Positions 56,555 to 64,000 of a stretch of 64,000 bases of DNA are shown one piece after another. The stretch spans positions 35,317 through 99,316 of the forward strand of contig JAYUQP010000027.1 of NCBI GenBank assembly GCA_043757265.1, in the 5' to 3' direction. The DNA is from JANPLN01 sp043757265. GTDB taxonomy: Bacteria; Bdellovibrionota; Bdellovibrionia; Bdellovibrionales; JAGQZY01. A program made the position numbers and the translations under genes. Each line of letters begins with the position of its first letter. The first letter of the stretch is position 1. Under the pieces are notes generated by a model that searched no databases, was not told where the DNA came from, and saw nothing but the letters and a program-made list of their open reading frames with translations.

Positions 56555-59380
56555 ATGAAAATCTTTAAATCTTCACTCTTTTTTTTCTGCGGTCTGCTCT
56601 TGGCTCTTCAAGTTACAGGCTGTCGCAACGATGAAAATCTAAATGCTTCATCGACCGACAAAGAACAGCCCCATAAGCCGGGACCCGGAGAAGGTGGCGG
56701 TGGCGACCCCGATGCCCAAAGATTTATTTTTCTAAGTTCAAAGTTAGCGCGCTTTTATAGCGAGAATCCTTCCAACTTAGAGCTTCCCTTTTCAGCCGAT
56801 GATTTTTCGGCCGCCGTGGCACGCCTGGATGCAAGCCTTAAAGATCCCGCCGCAGTCGACTTGGTTTCGTTCACGCAGGCTCAACTTTTAGATGAGGATG
56901 GGGTTCAAAAGGTGGCGCTGTTTGATAAAATTTTGGGAACAATTCAGATCCACAGGCCGTATTGGAGTGCGGCCACCGACGAAGATAAATTTATCTTGAT
57001 CAATATGGAGATCGCCGGGCTGTTGGGAATTGATGTGCGCTACGAGCAGGCGTTGGCTCTCGTGAAGGATCGTGCGGCATTGATCTTCGCCATGCCTGTT
57101 GCAGAAACCGGCGAATCAACCCCCATTGGCTGGTGGCTTGCGCATCAAGATCCAAATATTTTTGCAAGAATCTCTGCAAACGACATTGTCATCGATGGTG
57201 GCGTTATCGGAACTGGGTCTGCAACCAATCAGAGGGTCGTGGAATTTTTAGCAAATCCCGCAAACGACCAAGAGTGGTATTCATTGGCACAGCAGGCGTT
57301 TACGCAGGGGCTTCCCGCCTATCTTCTCCTACGGGATGCTGACGGCACCCGAGCCACCCTTACTGCCTTTCGACAAACGCCGAATGGATTCCCGACATAC
57401 ACTTTGCTGTTCTTCACAAAGTCAAAACCTGTAGGTCAGTGCGAACATAACGCCTCCGAGCTCTCCACTTTGGAACGCATCAAAAACTGCTTATTCGACA
57501 CACGGTTTTATCAAACGGGCGACATGGAATCTGTTTTCAGCGACTTAGCACAAAATCTCGAAAATCACTTTGCTTACAGCACCGAAATTCTCGAGACCGC
57601 ATTGCAGTTTTTTTTGATTCAGGATTACACCGGAATCGTAACACCGCAATTTCGCTCCTATGTTCTTATCAAAACGGTCCGCGCCCATGGACTCACTCCG
57701 ACTTTAGGCAAAAACGAAATTCCGTTTTGGGAGAGGGGCTCCTCAATCAATCCACAGGATCTCCGTTTTTTCAAAGCCCTCGAAAGAATGGCACACGATC
57801 GAATGGGATTTTATCCAGGTCAGCATCGCCAATGCATGTACTTACATGCGGGTGAGATGCTGAATTCTACCGACGAAAAGCCTCGAATCGTTCCACTTAA
57901 CGAATTGCATGTCATGATTCAAGAAGATCGTTGTCTTTTACGCAATGGTGACGGATTTGACGGTAAATTTTATCGCGCTCTTGCGCAACACGGATATGAA
58001 TACGATGACTTGACGAGCGAATGGACTCTTCGTTCTCCTCGGACCGTTTCAGAATATTTGATCCAAAGTCAGTTTAGTGTCGTGAACGAAATCGAAACTA
58101 AAATCATCACCGAAAATCTGTCACCAGCTTTAAGCACTCAACTCATCGAACAAGCTCTAGACTCGAGTAGTTTGGTTCAGCGGCTTGCAATTTATGATCT
58201 GCTCTCTCGTTGGCAACTTCTCGGGTTAGAGGCTGATCAAGCTACTCGCCTTTATCGCAGAGCACTTCGAGAAATGCGCCAAGCGACGCAAAATCCCAAA
58301 GCCGACTCGCAAGACCTGGAGTGGTCCATTGGCTCCGTATACCCTCTGGAGCAATTCGTCGAGACGAGCTTCCAGCTGGCGTTCAACAGCCGACTTATTT
58401 CTACAGAGTTTTCCACCGAGGCTCTCCGTGAAATTCTCCAAGCTCCGTGGCTCGATGCAAGGATTGCCCAAAACCTTTTACATGCCAGCTATCGGCCAAT
58501 TGACGAGCAAAACACCAACAACTTTGAACTGGCGCTCGCAAGCATGCTGAATAAACCTTTCCTCGATGTTTTTATGGCCCAACAGATCTATTCACAATTG
58601 CTGGAGGCTAATTCAGTCAACTTTAAAATCCGTTTAGAAATTCTCACTCAACTGATCGATAGAGGAATTGCATTTACGAACGAGCCACAGGAGACTTTGC
58701 ACACGCTGGAGCGTTTTCGAATTGGCGCGGAGCTGGAACAGAGATCTTACTCACAGAGCCTAACCGATGAAGAAGAAGCTACGTTTCTTGTCGAAGCAAT
58801 GAGAAGATCCAATGCGGCTTTCGTGGTGGCACCATTGGTTGAGCAATTCCTATTAAACAGTGTAATTTCCAATCCCACAAAGAGATTACTGTTCGAAGAG
58901 CTCATGCAAGTGACGTTGAGAGATCAATTTCCAGCGGTAGGATTGCGAGCGCTTGCCGAGATGTCATTTACAATTCCGATGACGCCGAAGCAGCGTGAAG
59001 ATCTTTATCGGTTTATTTTGTTGCGATTTCAGAACAACGAAGACGATAGTGCGAGAGCGCATTTGATGTTTGAAATGCAGTATGTTTCCCGACAGAGTTT
59101 AGATGTTCTTCAAGGCTACCAGATGTTGGTTGAGCTGATCGCGCAGACCTCTCAGCAAAAGATCGGCGAAGTGGGACTGCTGCCTCATCTTGAGGAGCAA
59201 GACAGGACTGAGGCGCGAGGAATTGTTCGCGACATCGAATGGTGCCGAGGTGCCGATCCCTCAGCCCTGTGCAAATATATCACCTCACCCAATCGAATTT
59301 TAAGCTTGATCGCTTTGAATCCCCATCTGTCCGTGCGAACGCGACAGGCTGCGCAGCTTGAGCTGCGCGCTCGACACTAA
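56555..59380 (+). CDS. Large lipoprotein of unknown function
   Basis: 941 residues from the ATG at 56555, which opens into a signal with lipobox LQVTGC; an upstream TTG would add four. After a short Gly/Pro-rich linker (GPGEGGGGDPDAQRF), a style I associate with Bdellovibrio lipoproteins, the protein is long and mainly helical. There are no membrane helices or recognised motifs. The second half is repetitive in helix pattern (LARLYRRALREM-like), compatible with an alpha-solenoid. It stands alone between two terminator or repeat regions. Confidence 0.65.
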   Translation: MKIFKSSLFFFCGLLLALQVTGCRNDENLNASSTDKEQPHKPGPGEGGGGDPDAQRFIFLSSKLARFYSENPSNLELPFSADDFSAAVARLDASLKDPAAVDLVSFTQAQLLDEDGVQKVALFDKILGTIQIHRPYWSAATDEDKFILINMEIAGLLGIDVRYEQALALVKDRAALIFAMPVAETGESTPIGWWLAHQDPNIFARISANDIVIDGGVIGTGSATNQRVVEFLANPANDQEWYSLAQQAFTQGLPAYLLLRDADGTRATLTAFRQTPNGFPTYTLLFFTKSKPVGQCEHNASELSTLERIKNCLFDTRFYQTGDMESVFSDLAQNLENHFAYSTEILETALQFFLIQDYTGIVTPQFRSYVLIKTVRAHGLTPTLGKNEIPFWERGSSINPQDLRFFKALERMAHDRMGFYPGQHRQCMYLHAGEMLNSTDEKPRIVPLNELHVMIQEDRCLLRNGDGFDGKFYRALAQHGYEYDDLTSEWTLRSPRTVSEYLIQSQFSVVNEIETKIITENLSPALSTQLIEQALDSSSLVQRLAIYDLLSRWQLLGLEADQATRLYRRALREMRQATQNPKADSQDLEWSIGSVYPLEQFVETSFQLAFNSRLISTEFSTEALREILQAPWLDARIAQNLLHASYRPIDEQNTNNFELALASMLNKPFLDVFMAQQIYSQLLEANSVNFKIRLEILTQLIDRGIAFTNEPQETLHTLERFRIGAELEQRSYSQSLTDEEEATFLVEAMRRSNAAFVVAPLVEQFLLNSVISNPTKRLLFEELMQVTLRDQFPAVGLRALAEMSFTIPMTPKQREDLYRFILLRFQNNEDDSARAHLMFEMQYVSRQSLDVLQGYQMLVELIAQTSQQKIGEVGLLPHLEEQDRTEARGIVRDIEWCRGADPSALCKYITSPNRILSLIALNPHLSVRTRQAAQLELRARH

Positions 59381-59416
59381 CCTTCCAAAGTTAAGTGCCA
59401 GCGAATCGGCTCCTCC

Positions 59417-59517
59417 AATTTTATTTTTTATGCTATAGGCCGCAAAAGTGTGTGGGGACCGAACGAGCCTTGCTCGTCAACAAGCGCCAAAAACACCGAA
59501 CCACCTTGCCGTACCTT
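59417..59517. repeat. Second copy of the 100-base right-end repeat
   Basis: It aligns with 54884-54983 at about 85% by eye (14 mismatches and one gap in ~101 bases). It keeps the block GCAAAAGTGTGTGGGGAC, the ACGAG-CCTTG-CTCGT hairpin and the closing GTACCTT. The left arm of the first copy is not present here. Like the first, it lies between convergent genes and its GTACCTT touches the stop codon of the minus-strand gene. Confidence 0.8.
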
Positions 59518-60836
59518 CACCAAGCGCAGACTTGGGGGCCTTCTTTGAGGACCGCGCGGAATTTGAAAAGCTTTTTCTGCCAGGCGGGGACATCAAGATA
59601 GAATTCGGGATCGTAAGCGGCGTTTTCGGATTTGCGATTGAGTCCTTGGTAGATCACTTCGAGCTCTGCATTTTTGTGTTTTTCGGCGCGCATTACATCG
59701 AGGATTCGCGAAAACTCTACGCGGGGAATGACCTGACCTGGTTGTGGCATTTTTCTGTAAAAGCCCTTGATGTTTTCACTCACGCTCACAATCTCTACGA
59801 GGTCTTCTTGAAAGGAAAATATCTTAAAAGGATTTGATGAAAGTAAAAGATGGTTTGATGTAGGCCCTTCAGTTTGAATGTTGCTGAACATCGAAAAAGT
59901 GCCAGCTGTGCGAAGCCCAAGGTAGTTTGAAAAGCCATAAGTAAAAAGTACGACGCCCGCTAGTTTTAAAATCAACGGACGTGGAAGTGAAATGGGGGCC
60001 ATGTCTATTTTTGGTAAAATGGATTTGAACACAAATGGCGCGAAGATGGCGGTGAAGGCTAGTCCTTCAAAAAAACTATATTCTTCACTTTGCGGTTGAA
60101 AGCGTATAACGCCAAGACCAACCACCAAAGCGATGCAGCTCCAACCGATCATTTGCAATTGTTTCTCGAGGGCCAACTCGTTAGATGATTGCGGTTTTAC
60201 AAAACTCCAGCTCAGCACCATCGCTAGGCTAGAAAAATCGATAAAGCCCAGTGGTGCGAGAAGAAAATGCAGCCCGGTCTGGAAGAACACGCCAAAAACT
60301 CTTAAGTGAGGCACAAAGAGGCAAACAGGAATAATGGCTTCGGTAAAAAAACCAATCAGCGGGAGAAGACGACGAAGAGTCACCTTCAGCGAATTGAAAA
60401 AATCGGGAAGCATTTCTAAGTACTCGCCCATTTTGTCGTTGGCACAACTCACTTCGGGGTTAAAAAAATCCATGTTGAATTTATGAAACGTGGCAAAAAA
60501 ATAGGTGATTAGCGCAAAAATTCTTAGAGTTTTGACCAGCGAAGTGGTGGTGTCAGTCTTCGAAGATCGCAAAGTCATAAAACTGATAGGTGGGATGAGC
60601 AAAAACAGGAAGAACGAAAGGTTGGAGTGGTTTGCGAGATTAGGAAATACTATGAAGTATCTGTAAATAATCGGCAGCGACGCCGCAACAAACACTAGTG
60701 TGCGATGGCGTTTGAGGGCTAAGAACAAACCTACTACCAAAACGGAATACACCGCCAGTTCACGGTGATCCCACGCCTCGGTTTGGTGAAACATGTAGGC
60801 GATCAATAAAAATGCCTGAAGAAAAGCAAGATGCAT
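59517..60836 (-). CDS. Polytopic membrane protein, possibly HTTM-like
   Basis: 439 residues with roughly ten hydrophobic helices in the first ~350. A soluble C-terminal tail (~370-439) follows. The loop FATFHKFNMDFF with a buried His, and the layout of helices followed by a soluble tail, recall HTTM/vitamin K-dependent carboxylase-like membrane proteins, but I cannot confirm the family. It is 9 bases downstream of the dioxygenase gene on the same strand and probably co-transcribed. Confidence 0.6.
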   Translation of the reverse strand: MHLAFLQAFLLIAYMFHQTEAWDHRELAVYSVLVVGLFLALKRHRTLVFVAASLPIIYRYFIVFPNLANHSNLSFFLFLLIPPISFMTLRSSKTDTTTSLVKTLRIFALITYFFATFHKFNMDFFNPEVSCANDKMGEYLEMLPDFFNSLKVTLRRLLPLIGFFTEAIIPVCLFVPHLRVFGVFFQTGLHFLLAPLGFIDFSSLAMVLSWSFVKPQSSNELALEKQLQMIGWSCIALVVGLGVIRFQPQSEEYSFFEGLAFTAIFAPFVFKSILPKIDMAPISLPRPLILKLAGVVLFTYGFSNYLGLRTAGTFSMFSNIQTEGPTSNHLLLSSNPFKIFSFQEDLVEIVSVSENIKGFYRKMPQPGQVIPRVEFSRILDVMRAEKHKNAELEVIYQGLNRKSENAAYDPEFYLDVPAWQKKLFKFRAVLKEGPQVCAW

Positions 60837-60845
60837 CTTTTAAGA

Positions 60846-61793
60846 CTATTTCAAAAGACCGATCTCACGCAAACGTTGTTTGAGAAAATCCTCAGCCAAA
60901 ATATCAGGATACTTTGCGCCACTGCCCATGCAGGAAGGAAGGCACGAAAGCACGGCTTCGGGGTGCGGATGCATAAAAAATGGCATAGAATATCGACTTG
61001 AATTGGCATTCGGCGGGTTTACAACTCTGTGGGTGGTACTTGGGATGACGTCATTGGTGATGCGGGCGAGCATGTCGCCCGAGTCGATGACCAGTGCGTT
61101 GGGTTTTGAGTCCACTGGGAGCCAAGTGCCATCGCGATCCATCAGCTCAAGTCCCGACGCCGATGCTGAGACCAAAAGCGTGATTAAATTAATGTCTTCG
61201 TGGGCAGCGGCTCTAATAGACCGTGGATCGCGATCAACTGGCAAAGGCGGGTAATGCAAAAGTCGCAGAATGGAATTTCCATCAGTGGTCATTGTTTTAA
61301 AAAAAGTTTTTTCAAGTTCAAGAGGCAAAGTGAGGGCTTCAAGAATTGTATCGCCGCACATTTCGAGCGCTGTGAAGATTTCGGAAAACACGCCACCAAA
61401 CTGGGGCACTTCTTTTGGCCAAATGTTTTTTGGGTACTGAGAGTTGTAGCGATGAGTTTCGGCAAGGTTACGACCCACGTGCCAAAATTCTTTCAAATCG
61501 GCGACGGGGCTGTCTTTGGCATGTTCTTGTCCAAAAGGGGTATAACCACGTTGAAAACCATTATCGCGTAGAGCGTAAACCTCTTTGTCGGTGCGAGGCA
61601 GGGCAAAAAATTCTTCGCTTAGGTTGTAAGCTTTTTGCAAAAGGGAGTCTGCGAGAGGATGATCGACAAGCGTTATAAAGCCGTAATCTTTGAGTCCGCG
61701 GTAAAGTTCGTCGATGAAGCGGGTTTTATCTGTGCTTGATCCTTGTGTGTAAGCCGCAAGGCTCAGTTCCGGAACTTTTGAAAGTGTAGGCAT
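60846..61793 (-). CDS. Isopenicillin-N-synthase-like 2-oxoglutarate/Fe(II) dioxygenase
   Basis: 315 residues. N-terminal DIOX-N part (LYRGLKDYGFITLVDH), then the double-stranded beta-helix core. Iron ligands are His and Asp in AAHEDINLIT and the distal His in STTHRVVNPP; RYSMPFF gives the Arg-x-Ser that binds the 2-oxoacid. All residues for activity are present. The substrate is unknown; enzymes of this family oxidise small metabolites. Confidence 0.88.
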   Translation of the reverse strand: MPTLSKVPELSLAAYTQGSSTDKTRFIDELYRGLKDYGFITLVDHPLADSLLQKAYNLSEEFFALPRTDKEVYALRDNGFQRGYTPFGQEHAKDSPVADLKEFWHVGRNLAETHRYNSQYPKNIWPKEVPQFGGVFSEIFTALEMCGDTILEALTLPLELEKTFFKTMTTDGNSILRLLHYPPLPVDRDPRSIRAAAHEDINLITLLVSASASGLELMDRDGTWLPVDSKPNALVIDSGDMLARITNDVIPSTTHRVVNPPNANSSRYSMPFFMHPHPEAVLSCLPSCMGSGAKYPDILAEDFLKQRLREIGLLK

Positions 61794-61809
61794 CGTTACC
61801 CCCTTATTG

Positions 61810-62925
61810 ATGACTCAGGCTGCTTATACTGCGTGCAGGAGCGCATTCCAAGGTATGACTCTCTGCAATCGAAAAAAGCGGGTGGCACCTTTTCGGCAGA
61901 TCCTTTACTCTCAGTCTGTGAAATACAGCCTTTACCAGCTCGCATTGCCCACCGTCGCCGCAGACTTTGTACTTTTTAACCTTCAGGTGGAAAGCAAAGT
62001 TTTGAGCTCGAACTTGCTGCAGGACACAGCCCGCAAGCAGCACTATGTTCTTCAATCGCGAAAAACAAAACCAAAAATGGTTGTGGTGCACCTGTCGGGT
62101 TTTTTTGGTAGCGGCTCGCAAAATTTTCAGCAGAAAACTTTGGAAGAAAACTTTCCGCAACAAATTATGAATCTCACTCGCCGTGGGAAAATTCCAAGTG
62201 CACTACATGTGTTTGTGGACGGCATGACCGCCTGGGGCGGGGGGCAGTTTATTAACAGTGATTTATTTGGTCGTCACAGCGATCATTTACAAATGGAACT
62301 GGCACCGCTTTTAAAATCCGTTTTTCCACTGGATAATAAAGCACCGTGGATTGTGATGGGGACTTCAAGTGGCGGGTATGGGGCCCTTCACCACGTCAGC
62401 TTGCCGAAAAGTCCATTTCAAGTGGCCATTGCCATTGCGCCAGATAGCGATTTTGCTACGGCGGTGCTTCCGGACTTTTACAAAGCCGCGCCTTACCTCG
62501 AGAGTCTTTCAAATGTCGCGCAAGTGCAAAAGGCGCTGCAGAGTGGTGAGTTGCAAAAGAAGAAAAACTTTTTCACCATCATCAATGCACTTGCCATGAC
62601 TGGTTGTTACTCGCGGACGGGAGCAAATAAAAAACTGCAGTTCCCGATCGATTTAAAAACCGGAGAATTAAACTCTGTTTGGAATTTGTGGAAGCAAAAA
62701 GATCCGGTTTACTTTCTAAATCAAAGAGCCGCACATCTTCGTAAAAAAACTGTTTACCTCGAGGTCGGAAAGTGCGACGACTTCTGTTTGTACTATGGAG
62801 TGCGTAAAATTCGCGATGTGCTCAAGCGAAAAAAAATAAGAACGATTTACCACGAGTTCCCCGGAACCCACTTCGGCTTGAATGATCGAAAGCTCAAAGC
62901 ATTAGAGTGGCTTAAGAAGTTCTAG
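61810..62925 (+). CDS. Alpha/beta-hydrolase, esterase-D-like
   Basis: 371 residues from the ATG at 61810. The nucleophile elbow is MGTSSGGYGALH, the oxyanion side has VVVHLSGFFGSG, and the C-terminal EFPGTHFGLND carries the candidate catalytic histidine. The layout resembles esterase D/S-formylglutathione hydrolase-type or feruloyl-esterase-like enzymes. The first ~40 residues look non-conserved, and the start is only 17 bases from the divergent gene's start, so a later start (61855 or a GTG at 61918) is quite possible. Confidence 0.78.
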   Translation: MTQAAYTACRSAFQGMTLCNRKKRVAPFRQILYSQSVKYSLYQLALPTVAADFVLFNLQVESKVLSSNLLQDTARKQHYVLQSRKTKPKMVVVHLSGFFGSGSQNFQQKTLEENFPQQIMNLTRRGKIPSALHVFVDGMTAWGGGQFINSDLFGRHSDHLQMELAPLLKSVFPLDNKAPWIVMGTSSGGYGALHHVSLPKSPFQVAIAIAPDSDFATAVLPDFYKAAPYLESLSNVAQVQKALQSGELQKKKNFFTIINALAMTGCYSRTGANKKLQFPIDLKTGELNSVWNLWKQKDPVYFLNQRAAHLRKKTVYLEVGKCDDFCLYYGVRKIRDVLKRKKIRTIYHEFPGTHFGLNDRKLKALEWLKKF

Positions 62926-62964
62926 GTAAAATGGGCTCGGAGTTTCGTCATCTTGAACCATCAC

Positions 62965-63029
62965 CGTCATCTTGAGCGCAGCGAAGGACCCGCGCAATTC
63001 GGTCAACCTTCGCTAAGCTCAGGACGACG
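62965..63029. repeat. REP-like inverted repeat (GTCATCyTGAGC type)
   Basis: 62965-62987 and 63007-63029 are complementary with about four mismatches over 23 bases around a 19-base spacer. The sequence GTCATCTTGAGCGCAGCGAAGG belongs to a motif I recognise as widely dispersed in bacterial intergenic DNA. Short related fragments recur at 63878-63911. Confidence 0.65.
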
Positions 63030-63040
63030 GGCAGGACGCC

Positions 63041-63120
63041 AAAAGGTACCAAGTACCTTTTCCGGGCGCACGGCGCATTTGAGATTGCTTATATTACCGG
63101 AAAAGGTACTTGGTATCTTT
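63041..63120. repeat. AAAGGTACC palindromic element
   Basis: 63041-63065 and 63097-63120 form a 24-25-base inverted repeat with one or two mismatches. The ends are AAAGGTACC and GGTATCTTT, akin to the element at 22637-22880. Direct copies of AGGACGCC flank it at 63033-63040 and 63133-63140, although the right copy is 12 bases away from the arm. Confidence 0.75.
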
Positions 63121-63143
63121 CGCTTTAAGGATAGGACGCCAGC

Positions 63144-63788
63144 ATGGGTAAAAAAGTTGTCACTACAGAAACCGTCGAAAAAGCCTACCGAAGCTACGCA
63201 AAATACTATGATCTCATTTTTGGTAAAGTGTTTCACCCCGGTCGCAGCACCGCCATTGAGCATTTGCACTGTCGCCCTGGCGAAAGAATTCTTGAAGTGG
63301 GAGTTGGCACCGGCCTTTCGTTATCGCTCTACCCAAGCCATGTCAAAGTGGTGGGAATCGATCTTTCCGAACCAATGCTAGCGCAAGCCCGTGAAAAGGT
63401 GAAAGACGAAAACATCACTGCCGTCGAAGATCTTTTGATTATGGATGCGCAAAATATGGCGTTTCCAGATAATTCTTTTGATAAAGTGGTCGCGATGTAT
63501 CTCGCATCTGTGGTTCCTGATGTGGCAAAACTTGTCGATGAAATTCGACGTGTGTGTAAACCCGATGGCACCATCATTTTTATCAATCACTTTCAAAACA
63601 AAAATCCACTCATCAGGCGGGCAGAAGCGGCTATTCAACCACTAGCCAAGCATTTGGGATTCCATCCCGACTTTCCAATGGAAGAATTTTTGCAAAAAAC
63701 AAACTTCAACATCACAACAGCCATCCCCGTAAACGCCCTCGACTACTGGACTGTGCTCGTTGGTTTTAATGACAAGGATCAACTCTAA
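63144..63788 (+). CDS. Class I SAM-dependent methyltransferase
   Basis: 214 residues, AGGA 7 bases before the ATG. AYRSYAKYYDLIFGKVF at the N-terminus, SAM loop ILEVGVGTGLSL, acidic VGIDLSEPML, MDAQNMAFPDNSFD and the C-terminal RVCKPDGTIIFINHF. The N-terminal YDLIFG-type motif and tail are like bacterial phosphatidylethanolamine N-methyltransferases (PmtA/UbiE-like), so phospholipid methylation is a reasonable guess. Confidence 0.82.
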   Translation: MGKKVVTTETVEKAYRSYAKYYDLIFGKVFHPGRSTAIEHLHCRPGERILEVGVGTGLSLSLYPSHVKVVGIDLSEPMLAQAREKVKDENITAVEDLLIMDAQNMAFPDNSFDKVVAMYLASVVPDVAKLVDEIRRVCKPDGTIIFINHFQNKNPLIRRAEAAIQPLAKHLGFHPDFPMEEFLQKTNFNITTAIPVNALDYWTVLVGFNDKDQL

Positions 63789-63877
63789 AGGCACACAGTA
63801 TTTTAACATGTGAACCACTGTCGTTGTAAAATCTAGCATGACGGGAAATCCTAAAATTTACTGAGTCCTTTTTCCGC

Positions 63878-63911
63878 ATACTCTCGTCATCCTGAATACT
63901 CTCGTCATCCT
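63878..63911 (+). repeat. 16-base direct repeat with REP-like core
   Basis: ATACTCTCGTCATCCT occurs at 63878-63893 and again at 63896-63911 (identical, 18-base period). The CGTCATCCTGA core matches the REP-like arm at 62965. Confidence 0.7.
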
Positions 63912-63972
63912 CATATGGACGCCACCCCGGTCAAGTGTAAAAGTGGCCTTGGGTCGGGGGAGGGTCTGTTTG

Positions 63973-64000
63973 ATGAGTGACCTTGAACATCAGCCTCATA
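63973..64000 (+). CDS. Possible start of a further gene (cut by window end)
   Basis: An ATG 9 bases after GGGGGAGGG opens MSDLEHQPH and runs off the edge. Too little is visible to name it. Upstream CCGGTCAAGTGTAAAAGTGG resembles the ends of some IS21-type elements, which is a weak hint only. Confidence 0.3.

Noticed and set aside
59395..59837. Plus-strand frames running from the repeat into the membrane-protein gene
   Set aside because: They lack ribosome binding sites and oppose a well-supported membrane protein; they are antisense shadows.
63033..63140. Firm target-site duplication around the AAAGGTACC element
   Set aside because: The right AGGACGCC copy is 12 bases away from the arm, so the duplication is only suggestive.
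63920..64000. Insertion sequence at the right edge
   Set aside because: One short stretch resembles IS21-type ends, but no transposase or second end is visible.
1..64000. tRNA or rRNA genes
   Set aside because: Scanning the intergenic gaps on both strands showed no T-loop/acceptor pattern and no rRNA signature.

Overview
The window is a dense bacterial chromosome segment with near-balanced base composition by eye. It most resembles a member of the Bdellovibrionota (a Bdellovibrio-type predatory or related bacterium). The indications are a TIGR02147-family protein, DivIVA in a Gram-negative setting, lipoproteins with a GGGGDP segment, several secreted trypsin-like proteases, FHA proteins encoded next to a Tad gene, and a complete menaquinone pathway. 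The taxon is an inference; there is no rRNA or tRNA gene here to test it.

Layout. 1-3.6 kb: the 3' end of nth (endonuclease III), a secreted HExxH protein, a small exported protein and a DsbA-like lipoprotein, closed by a three-way-junction structure and a terminator. 3.6-9.1 kb: sfsA, then a lipoate-dependent dehydrogenase block (lipA, E2, E3, lipB) in which E2 and E3 are separated by a large cruciform. 9.1-13.5 kb: a secreted serine protease, an ExbB/ExbD pair and a sulfatase-like lipoprotein. 13.6-20.2 kb (minus strand): a tightly coupled operon of TadC, DUF192, three membrane-bound FHA proteins and one unassigned protein. 20.2-27 kb: maf, proC, divIVA, an MFS carrier and valS. 27-30.6 kb: another secreted serine protease and a three-gene exported coiled-coil operon. 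30.7-33.4 kb (minus): an APC permease, menG/ubiE and DAHP synthase. 33.5-40.8 kb (plus): menF-menD-menH-menB-menA-menC-menE. 40.8-47.7 kb: an FHA-TM-serine protease fusion, lipoproteins, an acyltransferase, a small beta-barrel protein, a GT9 glycosyltransferase, a DUF1820 protein and a small acidic protein. 47.9-53.6 kb: ung and then aroB-aroA-aroKDE-aroC. 53.9-64 kb: exported proteins, a TIGR02147 protein, a 942-residue lipoprotein, a polytopic membrane protein, a 2OG-Fe(II) dioxygenase, an esterase and a SAM methyltransferase.

How the genes fit together. DAHP synthase plus aroB, aroA, aroKDE and aroC can supply chorismate. MenF-D-H-C-E-B-A and MenG convert chorismate to menaquinone; only the DHNA-CoA thioesterase step is missing from the window. 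LipB and LipA load the lipoyl domain of the E2 that works with E3; no E1 is present here. Many neighbouring genes overlap by 1-16 bases, so translation within these operons is probably coupled.

Most notable signals. (1) The shikimate genes lie in the same order as the domains of the eukaryotic pentafunctional AROM protein (AroB, AroA, AroK, AroD, AroE). The last three domains are already fused in one reading frame and each junction is an overlap of 7-8 bases. (2) A set of intergenic palindromic elements bears AAAGGTAC / GTACCTTT ends, including a 37-base perfect inverted repeat, and a related 100-base repeat occurs twice in convergent intergenic gaps. (3) There are several other long palindromes, two hairpins that enclose ribosome binding sites, and an in-frame 30-base tandem repeat inside menD. 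No CRISPR array, tRNA, rRNA or complete transposase gene was seen.
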